The notes beneath the pieces are model-generated. The model was not told where the DNA came from. It worked only from the letters and a program-made list of their open reading frames with translations, and did no database searches. Of a stretch of 64,000 nucleotides of DNA, positions 44,445-56,862 are shown piece after piece. The stretch's first letter is position 1. Each line of letters opens with the position of its first letter. The position numbers and the translations under genes are program-made. The stretch comes from Selaginella moellendorffii (lineage: Eukaryota > Streptophyta > Lycopodiopsida > Selaginellales > Selaginellaceae): positions 372,813 through 436,812 of the forward strand of contig NW_003314343.1 of assembly GCF_000143415.4 (NCBI RefSeq), written 5' to 3'.

Positions 44445-47400
44445 TTTTGGTATCGGAGCTGTTCCTTAGTCCGACTTTTATTGGTGCTCAAGTATATCAC
44501 CACTAGTGTTGGCATCGGAAGGTCCGAGGAGTGGGCCTATCCTTGAGGAGTAGCAAGTCGGGAAGACATGGCTCTCCATTACAGTTCATGGGTGAACTTG
44601 TAGACGAGGTGGTGGATAGAAAAGGGCCAATAATGGAACGACTTTGGGATCTTGGGAACAGTGCAAGGTTTTCCTCATTGAGTTGAGGAGGTGATCCAGA
44701 TGAGCGTTTGACTCAGCAAACGGGCTAATGTAGTTGGGGTAAACAACTATAGTTGGGATCACGGGGAAGATAGAGACTCCAAAAACAATAAAGGAGTCAC
44801 AAGTTTATCCTCACATGGTTGAGGCTGGTGCTCATGAAGGTGAGACCGGAATGGATGACCGTGAGAGGTCAAGTATGGATGAGGACACGAGTCCTCGAAA
44901 TGGTAGCCGAGGCTACCTCTAATAAATGCTGGAACAACCCAAGGAGTTGGGGGTGTATTAAGTGGATGAGTTGGTATTCTCATCACATGGACAAGTAGTC
45001 CCAAGGGGCAAAGGTTGCCCCTGGAGAACAAAATCAAGTGTCGGAGTAACACTTGTGAAAATAGTCCTTTTGAGTAGGACAGGAATGCAAGAAGTGTATT
45101 CCAGTGAGCTAGGGCCTCACAAGTAGGACCTTACGGGTCTGTGGATTAACCAAGTCCAAAACTGCTGGATGACTCAAGTAGAGTCAACGGATGGTCCTAG
45201 AAGGACTGATGGAAGCATTTGGACTGAGGTGTGTTGTACCCCACAAAGGATGGGGGGGGATCATAGGATCCAAGGATGAGAACAGAGGGTATCTCATCGA
45301 TGGCAAAATGTGCCATGCTAAAGTTATGGGAAAGGTGTTCCCAGAAGAAAACAACTTTGACATAAAGTTGTGTGTGACCTCTATGGTGCAGTGCTAACGG
45401 ATGGTTGGCATGAGAAAGAGCGGTGTTCGTCTTGGCAAAGACTTAGACACGAAGGGGAAATGTCATAGAGGTAGGCTCGTGGAGCCGATGGTGTGGAGAC
45501 ACCAAATGTGCCAAGGTGTGATACCTTGAGGCTATGTTGGTGGGTTCATGAGAACCCCTTGCCAAAGGAATCCCAATGGAAATGGGAATAGCATAGCCTA
45601 AGCTGCAGAGCATGCAGTTGGAGTGTGGTGACCCAGATAATGATGGAGGTGTGAAAGCACCAAACAATGAGTTGTAGGACTTGACAACTATGGGGCAACT
45701 AAGCAAGAGATGCAAAATAACTGGTTAAACGGGTAGAAGGTAGTTACCCAAGACTTCTTAATAGCATAGGGAAGTTGGATATACCCTTACGGGGGATAAG
45801 TTGCTTGTGTTGCGATATAGTAAGTCAATGTCATAGAAGGAAATACTCATTGTCAAGAAAGCCATCATTGGGACACCCGAACACTCTAGAACACCAGAAG
45901 GTGGTGTTTGATGTCGCGAGGGCAATGGATAAAGCCCAAGGGACTAAGTCCCTAGCGAATGATGGATAGAAGGTGCTATCCAAATGTCCAAGGTTGCGGA
46001 GACAGGAGAGGACTGTCTACCCGAGTTGGACAAAGCCAAAAATGGAATTTTGGCAAGGCTAGTGATGGGCATGTAAAGGCCCATAAGCAACAATGTAATC
46101 CCAGTGTGTGGGATTATAAGGTGAGCATACCCGGATTGAGGAACCACTCCCTAGGCTATTGGGTAGGTTCATCCCTAAGAATACTTGCTAAAGCATGGTA
46201 GAAAGTGCAAAGCTATCCTCCTGATCTGGAGGAGAATGACCGAAGGAAAGGTGTGAAGCCAAAGGCAAGTAGTATTGGGATGGAACTGAACCATAGAAAT
46301 CGAAGGGCATAACCAAGGTTGGTTATGCCAGCTGGGAGTGGAGAATCAAGTGGGGGCTCGAGGGTGTTGCCGCTAGCAACCGTGATGCCATGGAGAGTCT
46401 AAGTTATGGAATTGTCCATGTTAGACTATGTGGCATTTGGAAGGCTTGCAAAAGGGAGGCCTTAGCAAGCTGAGGGACAGAGTTCCTTCAAGGTTCCCAA
46501 AGACGATTCTAGGTAGCTTAGTACCTAGAAAGGCCAAGTGTAAATGGTTCATGGAACGCGCGAAATCAGAGTGGCGCAGCAAAAGCGTGGTCTTGAAGCT
46601 TGCCATGAGGCAAGGCTATCAAGGTTAGGGAAGTAGTTCCCGAGTGTTCAAAGAGAGGGCTTTGAACGAAAGTCGATGGTCAAGGACTTTCACGCTTATG
46701 CAGGAACCATGTTACAGTGGTCGGAGAACTTGCCAAGCGAGATTGGCACGTCGGGGGAACAAATACCCTAGTTGAAGGTGATAACTTCAAAAAGGGTGGG
46801 CCATGGGGCCGAGCATGGAGGAGTCCATGCATGATCACAGATATGTCAAGTGAGGGGACTTGGCAGTGTGGGGGAACTAGGTTCCTAAGCTGTGATCTGT
46901 AGCGCGCTTTAAAAATAAGTTGGTGCACCGGCGTGGGGAGTCACGCCAGGCATCTTGTGTGATGCCGTCCGTAGATGCATATACGGAGGTTGGGTTCGAG
47001 TCCCGACCCTCTAGTGCTTGGGTTCGAGTCCCAAATCACTAGGGCGTGGTGATGGTTTGGAATATGAGGACACTCATATTTCGGTGGTCATGGACTCTCA
47101 GTGGGGAGACTGGTTTGGGCACACCGCCAAGCGAGGGATGCCTCGGAGTCGTGATGCACGGTTAGATTGCTTAGTGTGAAAGCTCGGCATATCTAACTTG
47201 AACGCTTTGGTGCGAGTGGCACCAAGGACGTGGTGAGTGAGATGGGGACACCTAATCTCAGTTGCTATGGACCCTTAGCTGGAAGGGCTGGCTTGGGCGC
47301 ACCGCCAAGTGTGGGGGATGCCCCCGGGGTCGTAGTTAACAAATTAAAGGTCTGGAAGACCTAGTACCTATTGGCAAACCTGTTAAGGTGCCGAGGTGAG

Positions 47401-48584
47401 ATCACTAGGTGATCTTGTGGCTAAATAAGGACAAGGTCCTTGTTTGGGTTAAGGAATAAGGTTCCTAGTTCAAAGTGTTGATTTGAACTATTGATGATGG
47501 TGTGGCTTGGTCAAGGTGACCAAGTGGGAAAAGCACCCTAGGGAAACGAGCTATGTCATTGCGATGGCATAGTGTGTCCAAGGAAAGTAGTCTCTAAAGA
47601 GACCCATGGGAGGGTCACAAAGTTGGGCCGTGGATAGAGCCCACAGCAGAAGATGCTAAAGAGACTTACTAGGGGCGAACACCCTAGTCTTGGCAAAGCA
47701 GAGCCTTTGCTAAGGAATCACAAGAATACCTCAAGGAGGGAGGTAGAGATTCGATGTTGCTTGGTGCAACAATCAATGGATAGGAGCAAAAGATGAGTGG
47801 CCAAGATAGGGCCGTGGAATCCCTTGGAAGGAATCCAAGTGACAAAGTTAGGCGAGGAACACTAATGTGTTGGACGCTAACAAGTTGCGAGAAAGGAAGT
47901 GTGTTTCCAAGGAGGGATTCCGAAATGCTCCGATTTGGCGAAAGTGGAAGCTCCAAGGGAGGGAGCAGTAAGGTAGCCAAATGATAGGGCCATGAACAGC
48001 CCTAGCACAAAGTATGATAACTGGAACTTTGGCACGAAATAGAAGAGAGGATGATGGTGCCCTCGAGTAGAGAACTTCCTAGGATGGGAAGTGGAGTTGC
48101 ACAAAAAGGTGCAAGGCAAGGTGTCGGAGACACCTAGGAAATTGACTCCAAGAAGTCAAAATTCAAAGTTCCAAAGTGCAAAGGTTATATCGATGGAAAT
48201 CGAGACTACTCGAGAAAGAGTAGTGGGATTGACTTAGAGAAGGGCCTCTAAGAGGTTTAGCGAGGACTAAACAAATAAAAGGAGAGAACCACTACATGTG
48301 GTCCAACCAATCTCTAAGTTGGAGAGACTACCCTCCTTAGAGGATAGGCAAGGCATGATGAGCCTTTGGTGTCAAACCATAGAGGCCTATGCAAAAGGCA
48401 TGGTGAGCCTTCAATGTTAAACCATTGACGAATATGGAGAAGGCATGGTGAGCCTTCAATGTCAAACCATTGACAAATATTGGCTAGGTGCCAAGGATGG
48501 AAATGGTAACACACGCGAGTGTTACTTTACAAAATGGTTTACCGTTCGATGAGGACATCGAACTTCGTCTATGGGTGGTGGAGT
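44445..48584 (+). mobile_element. LARD-A internal region (non-coding)
   Basis: A gene-less stretch of 4.1 kb between the LTRs. It starts with the tRNA-type primer site and ends with a small hairpin (GTTCGATG/CATCGAAC at about 48,544-48,563) next to the polypurine tract. A pair of GGTTCGAGTCCC motifs lies at 46,993-47,032. Short frames are not conserved in LARD-B or -C. Confidence 0.8.
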
Positions 48585-51341
48585 TGTGAGACACAAAATC
48601 CCTAGGCCCCAAAGTGGAGCCGGAAGGGCGCCACATGGTAGTGGCCGAAGCGAGAGCCAAACGAGCGTAACACGTTTGGACCAAAAGCTCCGACTTGAAA
48701 AGTCAAGAGCGGGAGTGGAACTCCCAACGAAGTGCTCGAGGAACGAGCACGAAGCGAGCAAAAGGCGAGGCTCTAAAAAAGGGACCCAAAAGGACAAACA
48801 CATGACACGTGGGAGTGTCCGAGATGGACTCGAGTTGGAGTCCGAAGTGGAGTCCGAGATGGACCCGAGTTGGAGTCCGAAGTGGAGTCCGAGATGGACC
48901 CGAGTTGGAGTCCGAAGTGGAGTCCGAGATGGACCCGAGATGGAGTCCGAGATGGAGTCCGAGATGGAGTCCGAGATGGAGTCCAAGGTGGACCCGAGAT
49001 GGACCCGAAATGGAGTCCGAGATGGAGTCCGAGATGGACCCGAGATGGAACCCGAGATGGAGTCCGAGATGGACCCGAGATGGAGTCCGAGGTGGACCCG
49101 AGATGGACCCGAAATGGAGTCCGAGATGGAGTCCGAGATGGACCCGAGATGGACCCGAGATGGACCCGAGATGGAGTCCGAGATGGAGTCCGAGATGGAG
49201 TCCGAGATGGAGTCCGAAGTCGAGACCGAGACCGGGACCGAGACTGAGACCGAGACCGAGATCGGGACCGAGACCGAGACCGAGGCCGAGGCCGAGACCG
49301 AGCCCGAGCCCGAGTCCGAGTCCGAATCCGAGTCCGAGTCCGAGTCCGAGTCCGAGTCCGAGTCCGGAGCCTGAGAGGGTGAAAGCCCAAAGCGTTCGTC
49401 TCCCAGACCCTGGGGGGTTTGGTGAGCTCCAAAAGTATAGTAGGGGGAGGACTGCAGTGGAGCCAGTTTGGCCAGGAAAGGCCAGTTTGGCCCAGGAAGG
49501 CCGGACCCAGTGTTGGGTGATGAGCTGCCCACTGGGAAGTCCAAGACTAGAGTGAACACAGACCGACAAGCGGGGTAGCTTGGTGAAGTGTTCAAGAGCC
49601 GGCTCTAGTTCCCCCGGGAGATCGACTGGCCGATGCTCCCAGTCCAAGTGTGGGTGGCACTACCTACTTGGATACCTGTCGTGGCTCAATGGAACCTCGC
49701 TCTAAGCCCATGGCTAGAGCACCTAAAGGCGGAAGGCGAGGAGAGTACCCAGGTGGCTTGCGTAAGGCCACGGTGTTTCGAAATGTTGTCCCAAAGGCCC
49801 AGACTGTGGAAAGGAAGAGGAGCAGTCCTCTGGGGTAGTGACCAAGGACACAGTCGTGTGGTGAGGAAGTCCCAGAGGACCGTGGGACTTAGTGGTCGGG
49901 CCTGTGGGTCTCGATCCAGTGGCAGTGTTGGCAAACACGGCCAGGGGCAGAAAGGGACTTAGTGGGAACTGACAGAGGGATATTGGGGAAGGCTATTCCC
50001 CTTGTCGGTGGGCATCCTAAGGATGCTAAGGAGTGGATCTGAGATGACCACTCACGGATGGTTTGCCTAGTCTTGGAGAGCCAAGACAGTGATGCAAATG
50101 GTATTGGACTACCAGTGTGGCAAAGGTGATTGGGCATGGCCTTAGCGTAACGGGCTGCTATGTCGGTGGTACCTTTGAGTGTCGGTCATGGGATCGGACA
50201 CGTGGTGCACTTGGACCCAGTGCAAATGTTAAGTGGCATGGATGCCATTCTCGGGGCTAGCAAGTCCCAAGTCCTGGATTGGACTTATGGAGGTTGTGAA
50301 TGAGACTCCTCCAAGTGGTCAGAGGTGTGGTTAAGTGACTAAAGTAAGAATGGAAAATTTAGTCTCTTACAGGGGGCTGTGGGGGGTTCCAAAAGTATAG
50401 TAGGGAGAGTGTGGGGGTTGAAGCCTAGTGGAGCTAGTTTGGCTAGGAAAGGCCAGTTTGGCCCAGGAAGGCCATACCCAGTGTTGGGTGATGAGTTGAC
50501 TACTAGAAAGTCCAAGACTAGAATGAATACGGACCGACAAATGGGGTAGCTTGGTGAAATGTTCAAGAGCCGGCTCTAATTCCCCCGGGAGATCGAATGG
50601 TCAATGCTCCTAGTCTAAGTGTGGGTGGCACTACCTACTTGGACATCTGTCATGACTCAACGGAACCTCGCTCTAAGCTCATGGCTAGAGCACCCAAAGC
50701 TGGAAGGCAGGGAGAGTACCCATGAGGCTCGTGTAGGCCATGGTATTCCCAAATGTTGTCCCAAAGGCCCAGACTGTGGAAATGAAGAGGAGTAGTCTTC
50801 TGGTGTAGTGACCAAGGATACAGTTGGGTGGTGAGGAAGTCTCAAAGGACTGTGGGACTTAATGGTCGGGCCTGTGGGCCTCAATTCAGTGGCAGTGTTA
50901 GCGAACACGGCCATGAGTAAAAAGGGACTTAGTGGGGACCGGAAAAAGGATATTGGGGAAGGTTATTCCCCATGTTTGTGAGAATCCTAAGGATGCTAAG
51001 GAGTGGATTAGGGATGAGCACTCATGGACAGATGGCCCAATCTTTGAGAGACGGAACTGTGATGTAGGTGGTGTTAGACCATCGGTGTGACCAAGGTGAA
51101 TGGGCATGGCCTTAGCATAATAGGCTGATATGTCAGAGGTACCTTGGGGTGTCAGTCATAGGATCAGACATGTGAAGCACTTAGACCAAGTGTAATGGTT
51201 AAGTGGTATGGATGTCATTTTTGGGGCTAGCAAATCCCTATGTCTAAAATGGGACTTACAGAGGTTGTGAGTGAAACTTCTCCAAGTGGTTGGAGTTATG
51301 GTTAAGTGACTAAAGTAAAATGGAAAATTTAGGTGCTTATA

Positions 51342-54300
51342 ACTTGGTATTAGAGTTGTTCCTTAGTCCAACTTTTATTGGTGCTCAAGTATATCACTGC
51401 TGGTGTTAGCATTGGAAGGTCCTAGGGGTGGGCCTATCCTTGAGGAGTAGCAGGTCAGGAAGACATGACTCTCCACTACAGTTCATGTGTGAACTTGTAG
51501 GTGGGGTGGTGGATAGAAAAGGGTCAATAATGGAACGACTTTGGGATATTGGCAACAGTATAAGGTTTCCTCAGAGAGCTGAGGATGTGATCCAGATGAG
51601 CATTTGACACAATAAACGGGCTAATGTAGTTGTGGTAAACAACTATAGTTGGGATCACGGGAAAGATGCAGACTCCAAAACAATAAAGGAGTCACAAGAT
51701 TACCCTCATATAGTTGAGGCTGGTGCTTATAAATTTGAGATCGGAATTGATGACCGTGGGAGGTCAAATACCACATAAGTCCTTGAAATGGTAGCCGGGG
51801 CTACCTCTAATAAATGTTAGAACAACCCAAGGAGTTGAGGGTGTACTCAGAGGATGAGTTGGTATTCTCATCATATGGACAAGTGGTCCTGAGGGGCAAA
51901 AGGTTGCCCCAAGAGAACAAATTAAGTGTCAAAGTAACACTTGCAAAGATAATCCTTGTGAGTAGGATCTGAATACAAGAAGTTGTATTTTAGTGAGCTG
52001 ACACTTCAAAGGTAGGACCTTACGGGTTGTCGAATGACAAAGTCCAAAAAGCTGGATGACTCAAATAGAGTCAAAAAATAATCCTAAAGGAGTGATGGAA
52101 GCATTTGGACTGAGGTGTGTTGTACCCCATAAAGGATGGTGGGGATCATAGGATCCCAGTATGAGAATAGAGGGTATCTCATCAATGGCAGAATGTGCCA
52201 TACTAAAGTCGTGAGAAAAGTGTTCCCCAAAAAGAAAGCAACTTTGACATAAAGTTGTGTGTGAACATTATGGTGCAGTGCTAACTGATAGTTGGCATGA
52301 GAAGCGACTGCTTTGGTCTTGGCAAAGACCCCAACACAAATGGGGAGTGTCGTAAAGGTAAACTTGTAGAGCCGAGGGTGTGGAGACATCAAATCTGCCA
52401 AGGCATGTTGCCTTGAGGTCAAGTTGGTGGGTTTATGAGAACCCGTTCCCAGAGGAATCCTAATGGAAATGGGAATGGCATTGCCTAAGCTAGAAGGCAT
52501 GCAGTTAGAATGTGGTGACCCAGATAATGATGGAGGTGTGAAAGCACTAAACAATGAGTTGTAGGACTTGACAACTATAGGGCAACTAAGCAAAAGGTGC
52601 AAGATAATTGGTTAAACGAGTAGAAGGTAACTACCTAAGACTTCTTAATGGCATAAAGAAGTTAAATATACCCTTACAGGGTTTAAATTGCTTATGTTGC
52701 AATATAATGAGTCAGTGTCATAAAAGGAAATGCTTATTGTCAAGGAGGGCATCATTGAGACACCCAAACACTCTAGAACACCAGGAGGTGGTGTTTAGTG
52801 TCGTGAGGGCAATAAATAAGGCATAAGGGACTAAGTCCTTAACAAATGATGGATAGAAGGTGTTATCCAAACGTCCAAGGTTGCGGAGACAAGAGAAGAC
52901 TGTCTACTCGAATTGGACAAAGCCAAAATGGAATTGTGGCAAGGCTAGCGATAGGCATATAAAAGCCCATAAGTAGCAACATTAATCCCGATGTATGGGA
53001 TTATAAGTTGAGCATACCCGGATTGAGGAATCACTCCCTATGCTATCGGGTAGGTTCATCCTTAAGAATACTTGCTACGGCATAATAGAAAGTGCAAAGA
53101 AATCCTCCTAGTTTGGAGGAAAATAACTGAAGGAAAAGTGTGAGGCCAAAAACAAGTAGTAAAGGGATAGAACCAAACCATAAGAATTGAATTGCATAAC
53201 TAATGGTGGTTATGCCAATTGGGAGTGGAGAATCAAGTGCTCAAGCATGTTGTTGCTAACGATCGGGATGCCATAGAGAGTATAAAACATGGGAAATTCC
53301 ATGTTAGACCATATGGCAATTGAAAAGTTTGCGAAAGGAGAGGCTTTAGCAAGTTAAGGAACAGAGTTCCTTGAAGGTTCCCCTAGGTAAATAAGTATTT
53401 AGAAATCTGAGGTTAAGGGATAAGGTTCTTAGTTCAAAGTGTTGATTTGAACTATTAATGATGGTGTGGCTTGGTCAAAGTGACCAAGTAAGAACACCTA
53501 AGGGAAATGATCTGTGGCAGTGCGATGGCATAGTGAGTCCGAAGAAAGTAATCTTTATAAGAAACCCATGGGAGGGTCACAAAGTTGGGCTAGGGATAGA
53601 GCCTACAGCAAAAAATGCTAAAGAGACTTACTAGGGGTGAACACCCTCTGAACTTAGCAAAATAAAGTTTTTGCTATGGAACCGAAAGGATACCTTGAGA
53701 ATGGAGGTAGCGATCAAATATTGGTAAGTGCAACAATCAAGGATAGGAACAAAAAAACTAGTGGCTAAGAAAAGAGCCATAGGAATCATGGGAAAGAATC
53801 CAAAAAGGTAAAGTTAGGCCAAGAACACTAATGTGTTGAGTGCTAACGAATTGTGAGAAAGGCAATGTGTTCCCAAGGATGAATTTCAATTGCTCCGATT
53901 TGGCAAAAATGGAAGCTCTAAGGTAGGGAGCGATAAGGTAGCCAAATAATAAGGCCATGGACAGCCTTAGCATAAATTATGATAATTGGAACTTAGTGCC
54001 CAAGGTGGCACGAAATAGAAAAGAGGATGATAGTGCCCTCAAGTAGAGAACTTCTTAGGATAGGGAAGTGGAGTTGCACAATATGTGTAATGCAAGGTGT
54101 CAGAGACATCTAAGAAATTGACTTCAAGAAATCAAAAATAAAAGTTCCAAAGTGCAAAGGTTATATCGATAGAAATTAAGACTACTTGAGAAGGAGTAAT
54201 GGATTGAGATAAAGACAGTATCTCTAACAGGTTTAACAAGGACTAAACCAATAAACAGAGAGAACCACCACAAGTGGTCGAATAAGTCTCTAAGTTGGAG

Positions 54301-54470
54301 AGATTATGCTCTTTAGAGGATGGGCAAGGCATGGTGAACCTTCAGTATCAAACCATTGACAAATATTGGTGAGTTGCCAAGAATGGAAAGGGTAATACAT
54401 GTTAGTATTACTTTATGAAATACTTTATCGTTCAATAAGGACATCAAACTTTGTCTATAAGTGGTGGAGT
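51342..54470 (+). mobile_element. LARD-B internal region (non-coding)
   Basis: Collinear with the LARD-A interior but more diverged and shorter: one deletion around 53,385-53,400 removes the part that carries the paired GGTTCGAGTCCC motifs in LARD-A. No coding frame is supported. Confidence 0.75.
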
Positions 54471-55975
54471 TCTGAGACACAAAATCCCTAGGCCCCAAAA
54501 GGGGAGCCGGAAGGGTGCCACGTGATAGTGGCTGAAGCAAAAGCCAAACGAGCGTAACACGTTTGGACCAAAAGCTCTGACTTGAAATGTCAAGAGTGGG
54601 AGTGGAACTCTCAATAAAGGGCTTGAGGAACAAACATGAAGTGAGCAACGAGTAAGTCTCTAGAAAAGGGACACAAGAGGACCAGAATATAACATGTGGA
54701 AGTGTCCGAGATGGACCCGAGATGGAGTCTGAGATGGAGTCCGAGATGGAGTCCGAGATGGAGTTCGAGATGGACCCAAGATGGACCCGAGATGAAGTCC
54801 GAGATGGACCTGAGATGGAGTCTGAGATGTAGTCCGAGATAGAGTCTGAGATGAACCCGAGATGGAGTCCGAGATGGAACTAGGACCGAGACTGAGACCG
54901 AGTCCGAGTCCGAGACTGGGACCAAGTCCAAGTTCAAATCTGAGTCCGAGTCCGAATACTAATACAGGCAGTTGGGTGAAAGCCCAAAGCAATCGTCCCC
55001 CAAAGGGGAGGGGGGGGGGGGGCTGTGGGGGGTTCCAAAAGTATAGTAGGGAGAGTGTGGGGTGTGGGGGTTGGAGCCCAATGGAGCTAGTTTGGCCCAG
55101 CAAAGCCATACCCAGTGTTGGGTGATGAGCTGACCACTAAGAAATCCAAGACTAGAGTGAATACGAACCGATAAGTGGGGTAGCTTGGTGAAGTGTTCAA
55201 GAGCCCACTCTAATTCCCCCAGGAGATCGAATAGTCAATGCTCCTAGTCCAAGTGTGGGTGGCACTACCTACTTGGACACCTGGCGTGGCTCAATAGAAC
55301 CTCGCTCTGAGCCCATGGCTAGAGCACCCAAAGGTGGAAGGCGGGGAGAGTACCCATGAGGCTCGCGTAGGCCACAGTGTTCCCAAATGTTGTCCCAAAA
55401 GCCTAGATTGTGAAAAGGAAGAGGAGTAGTCCTTTGGTGTAGTGACCAAGGATACAGTTGGGTGGTAAGGAAGTCCCAAAGGACCGTAGGACTTAATGGT
55501 CAGGCCTGTGGGCCTCAATCTAGTGGCAGTGTTAGCGAACATAGCTATGAGCAAAAAGGGACTTAGTGGGGACTAAAAAAGGGATATTGGGGAAGGCTAT
55601 TCCCCATGTTTGTGGGCATCCTAAGGATGCTAAGGAATGGATCTAGGATGATCACTCATGGATGGATGGCTCAGTCTTTGAGAGACGGGACTGTGATGTA
55701 TGTGGTGTCAGACTACCGGTGTGACTAAAGTGAATGGGCATGGCCTTAGCGTAACAAGCTGATATGTCAGTGGTACCTTGGGGTATCAGTCATGGGATCG
55801 GACACGTGGAGCACTTGGACCAAGTGCAATGGTTGAGTGGCATGGATGTCATTCTTGGGGCTAACAAATCCCTAAGTCCAAAATGGGACTTACGGAGGTT
55901 GTGAGTGAGACTCCTCCAAGTGGTTGGAGGTGTGGTTAAGTGACTAGAGTAGAATGGAAAATTTAGTTGCTTACA

Positions 55976-56176
55976 AGGAGTCGTCGATGGTGACAACAAC
56001 TGATACTTCTCCGATGATGACAGCTGATACTTCTCTCTGAAAAATTTTTTATAAAAGAAGAAAAGAGAAAAGAAAAACTTACCTTCTTCCGCTGTAACTT
56101 CTTTCACTCAATTTAGCTTTCAGCTTGTTTTGGAAACTAATATCAGCTTCAAAAGAAAAAAAACCAAAATAAAGAG
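55976..56176 (-). CDS. Upstream exons of the interrupted coiled-coil gene
   Basis: On the minus strand an exon ending KLKAKLSERSYSGR (to 56,084, donor AAG|GTAAGT) is followed by an acceptor at about 56,035-56,037 and a short exon (EVSAVIIGEVSVVVTIDDS). Removing LARD-B and one target copy joins this to PAPPLMTPGQLLAAAEFE at 41,996 without a stop. The short exon contains a 24-bp tandem repeat (GAGAAGTATCAG...). The gene is cut again upstream at 56,177 by a gypsy-2 LTR fragment. Confidence 0.5.
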
Positions 56177-56652
56177 TGTAAGCCACAAATTTTTCCATTC
56201 CAATTTGCCAGCTTACCTCGTCTATCCGACCAACACTGCCTTGGCTTGTGCTAAGTTCCCTTGCCAAGGTTCTCGCCTATTGTACCAGCTCCTACTTGGT
56301 CCTACTTGGTTTCAGCTACTCACTGCATGAGCAACGGAGTGTTACCCATCCATCTACGGATTCCCAAATCTCTCCCAATCCCCCTCCCTGGGTTAGACTG
56401 GACTTAAGGTTCGGCTACACTCCCCGCAGGCACAAGCAGCCAAGCACACCAAGCCTCTAGGTTCCTAACACCCCTTGATACAACAAGACTTGATCATGGG
56501 ACCCTCTAAATCCCAAGCCTTGGGTGCAGCATTTGCTTCAGGACGTCGGGGCGAAACACCATGGCCTAACGGCCCGGTATGGGTACCTCTACCCCCCTCA
56601 CTTCCATCCCGAAGGGAAGGCCCAAGCCCCTAGGAAGGGTGAGGACCAATGA
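56177..56652 (-). mobile_element. Gypsy-2 LTR fragment
   Basis: In plus-strand reading it begins TGTAAGCCACAAATTTTTCC like 24,068 and 30,452. It follows the LTR for about 475 bp, then similarity ends near CCAATGAG. It has many more substitutions than the gypsy-2 LTRs, so it is older. Confidence 0.8.
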
Positions 56653-56791
56653 GGTGCAAGGTAGTCTCAACAAAGGCACAAAAGCCACGGTGATTAGATA
56701 AAGATTAACAAAACAGAAGATTGCAGCTGGATCAAGGCTAGGATGCTTGATCAATGGTTGTAGTAGCAACAATCTACACTCTAAGTTACAC

Positions 56792-56822
56792 AATCTCACA
56801 CACACACACACACACACACACC
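56792..56822 (+). repeat. (CA)n microsatellite
   Basis: About 15 CA dinucleotides. A weaker copy lies at the equivalent place near 58,475 in the neighbouring composite unit. Confidence 0.9.
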
Positions 56823-56862
56823 TGACTACATACTTTCATCTTTCGGAGTATGATAGATGTTC

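Larger units (their letters stand above)
42647..50371 (+). mobile_element. LARD-A: recent non-coding LTR element nested in LARD-B
   Basis: LTRs are 42,647-44,444 (1,798 bp) and 48,585-50,371 (1,787 bp), flanked by GGGGG on both sides (42,642-42,646 and 50,372-50,376). The primer site TTTTGGTATCGGAGC follows the 5' LTR. CTATGGGTGGTGGAGT precedes the 3' LTR. The 4.1-kb interior has no gag/pol frame. The LTRs differ by one 11-bp satellite unit and about two substitutions that I could spot, so the insertion is young and the family has been active recently. Confidence 0.92.
41997..55975 (+). mobile_element. LARD-B: older non-coding LTR element carrying LARD-A inside its 5' LTR
   Basis: The 5' LTR is 41,997-42,646 plus 50,377-51,341, split by LARD-A. 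Internal region 51,342-54,470; 3' LTR 54,471-55,975. Flanks GGGAG (41,992-41,996) and AGGAG (55,976-55,980) look like a target duplication with one change. The LTR ends have decayed (TTATA for TTACA; TCTGAG for TGTGAG), and the primer site is ACTTGGTATTAGAG. It has no retroviral coding frame. It interrupts the coiled-coil gene exon. Confidence 0.85.

Noticed and set aside
46980-47035. A tRNA gene at the GGTTCGAGTCCC motifs
   Set aside because: No acceptor stem, anticodon loop or A box could be aligned around the B-box-like motifs.
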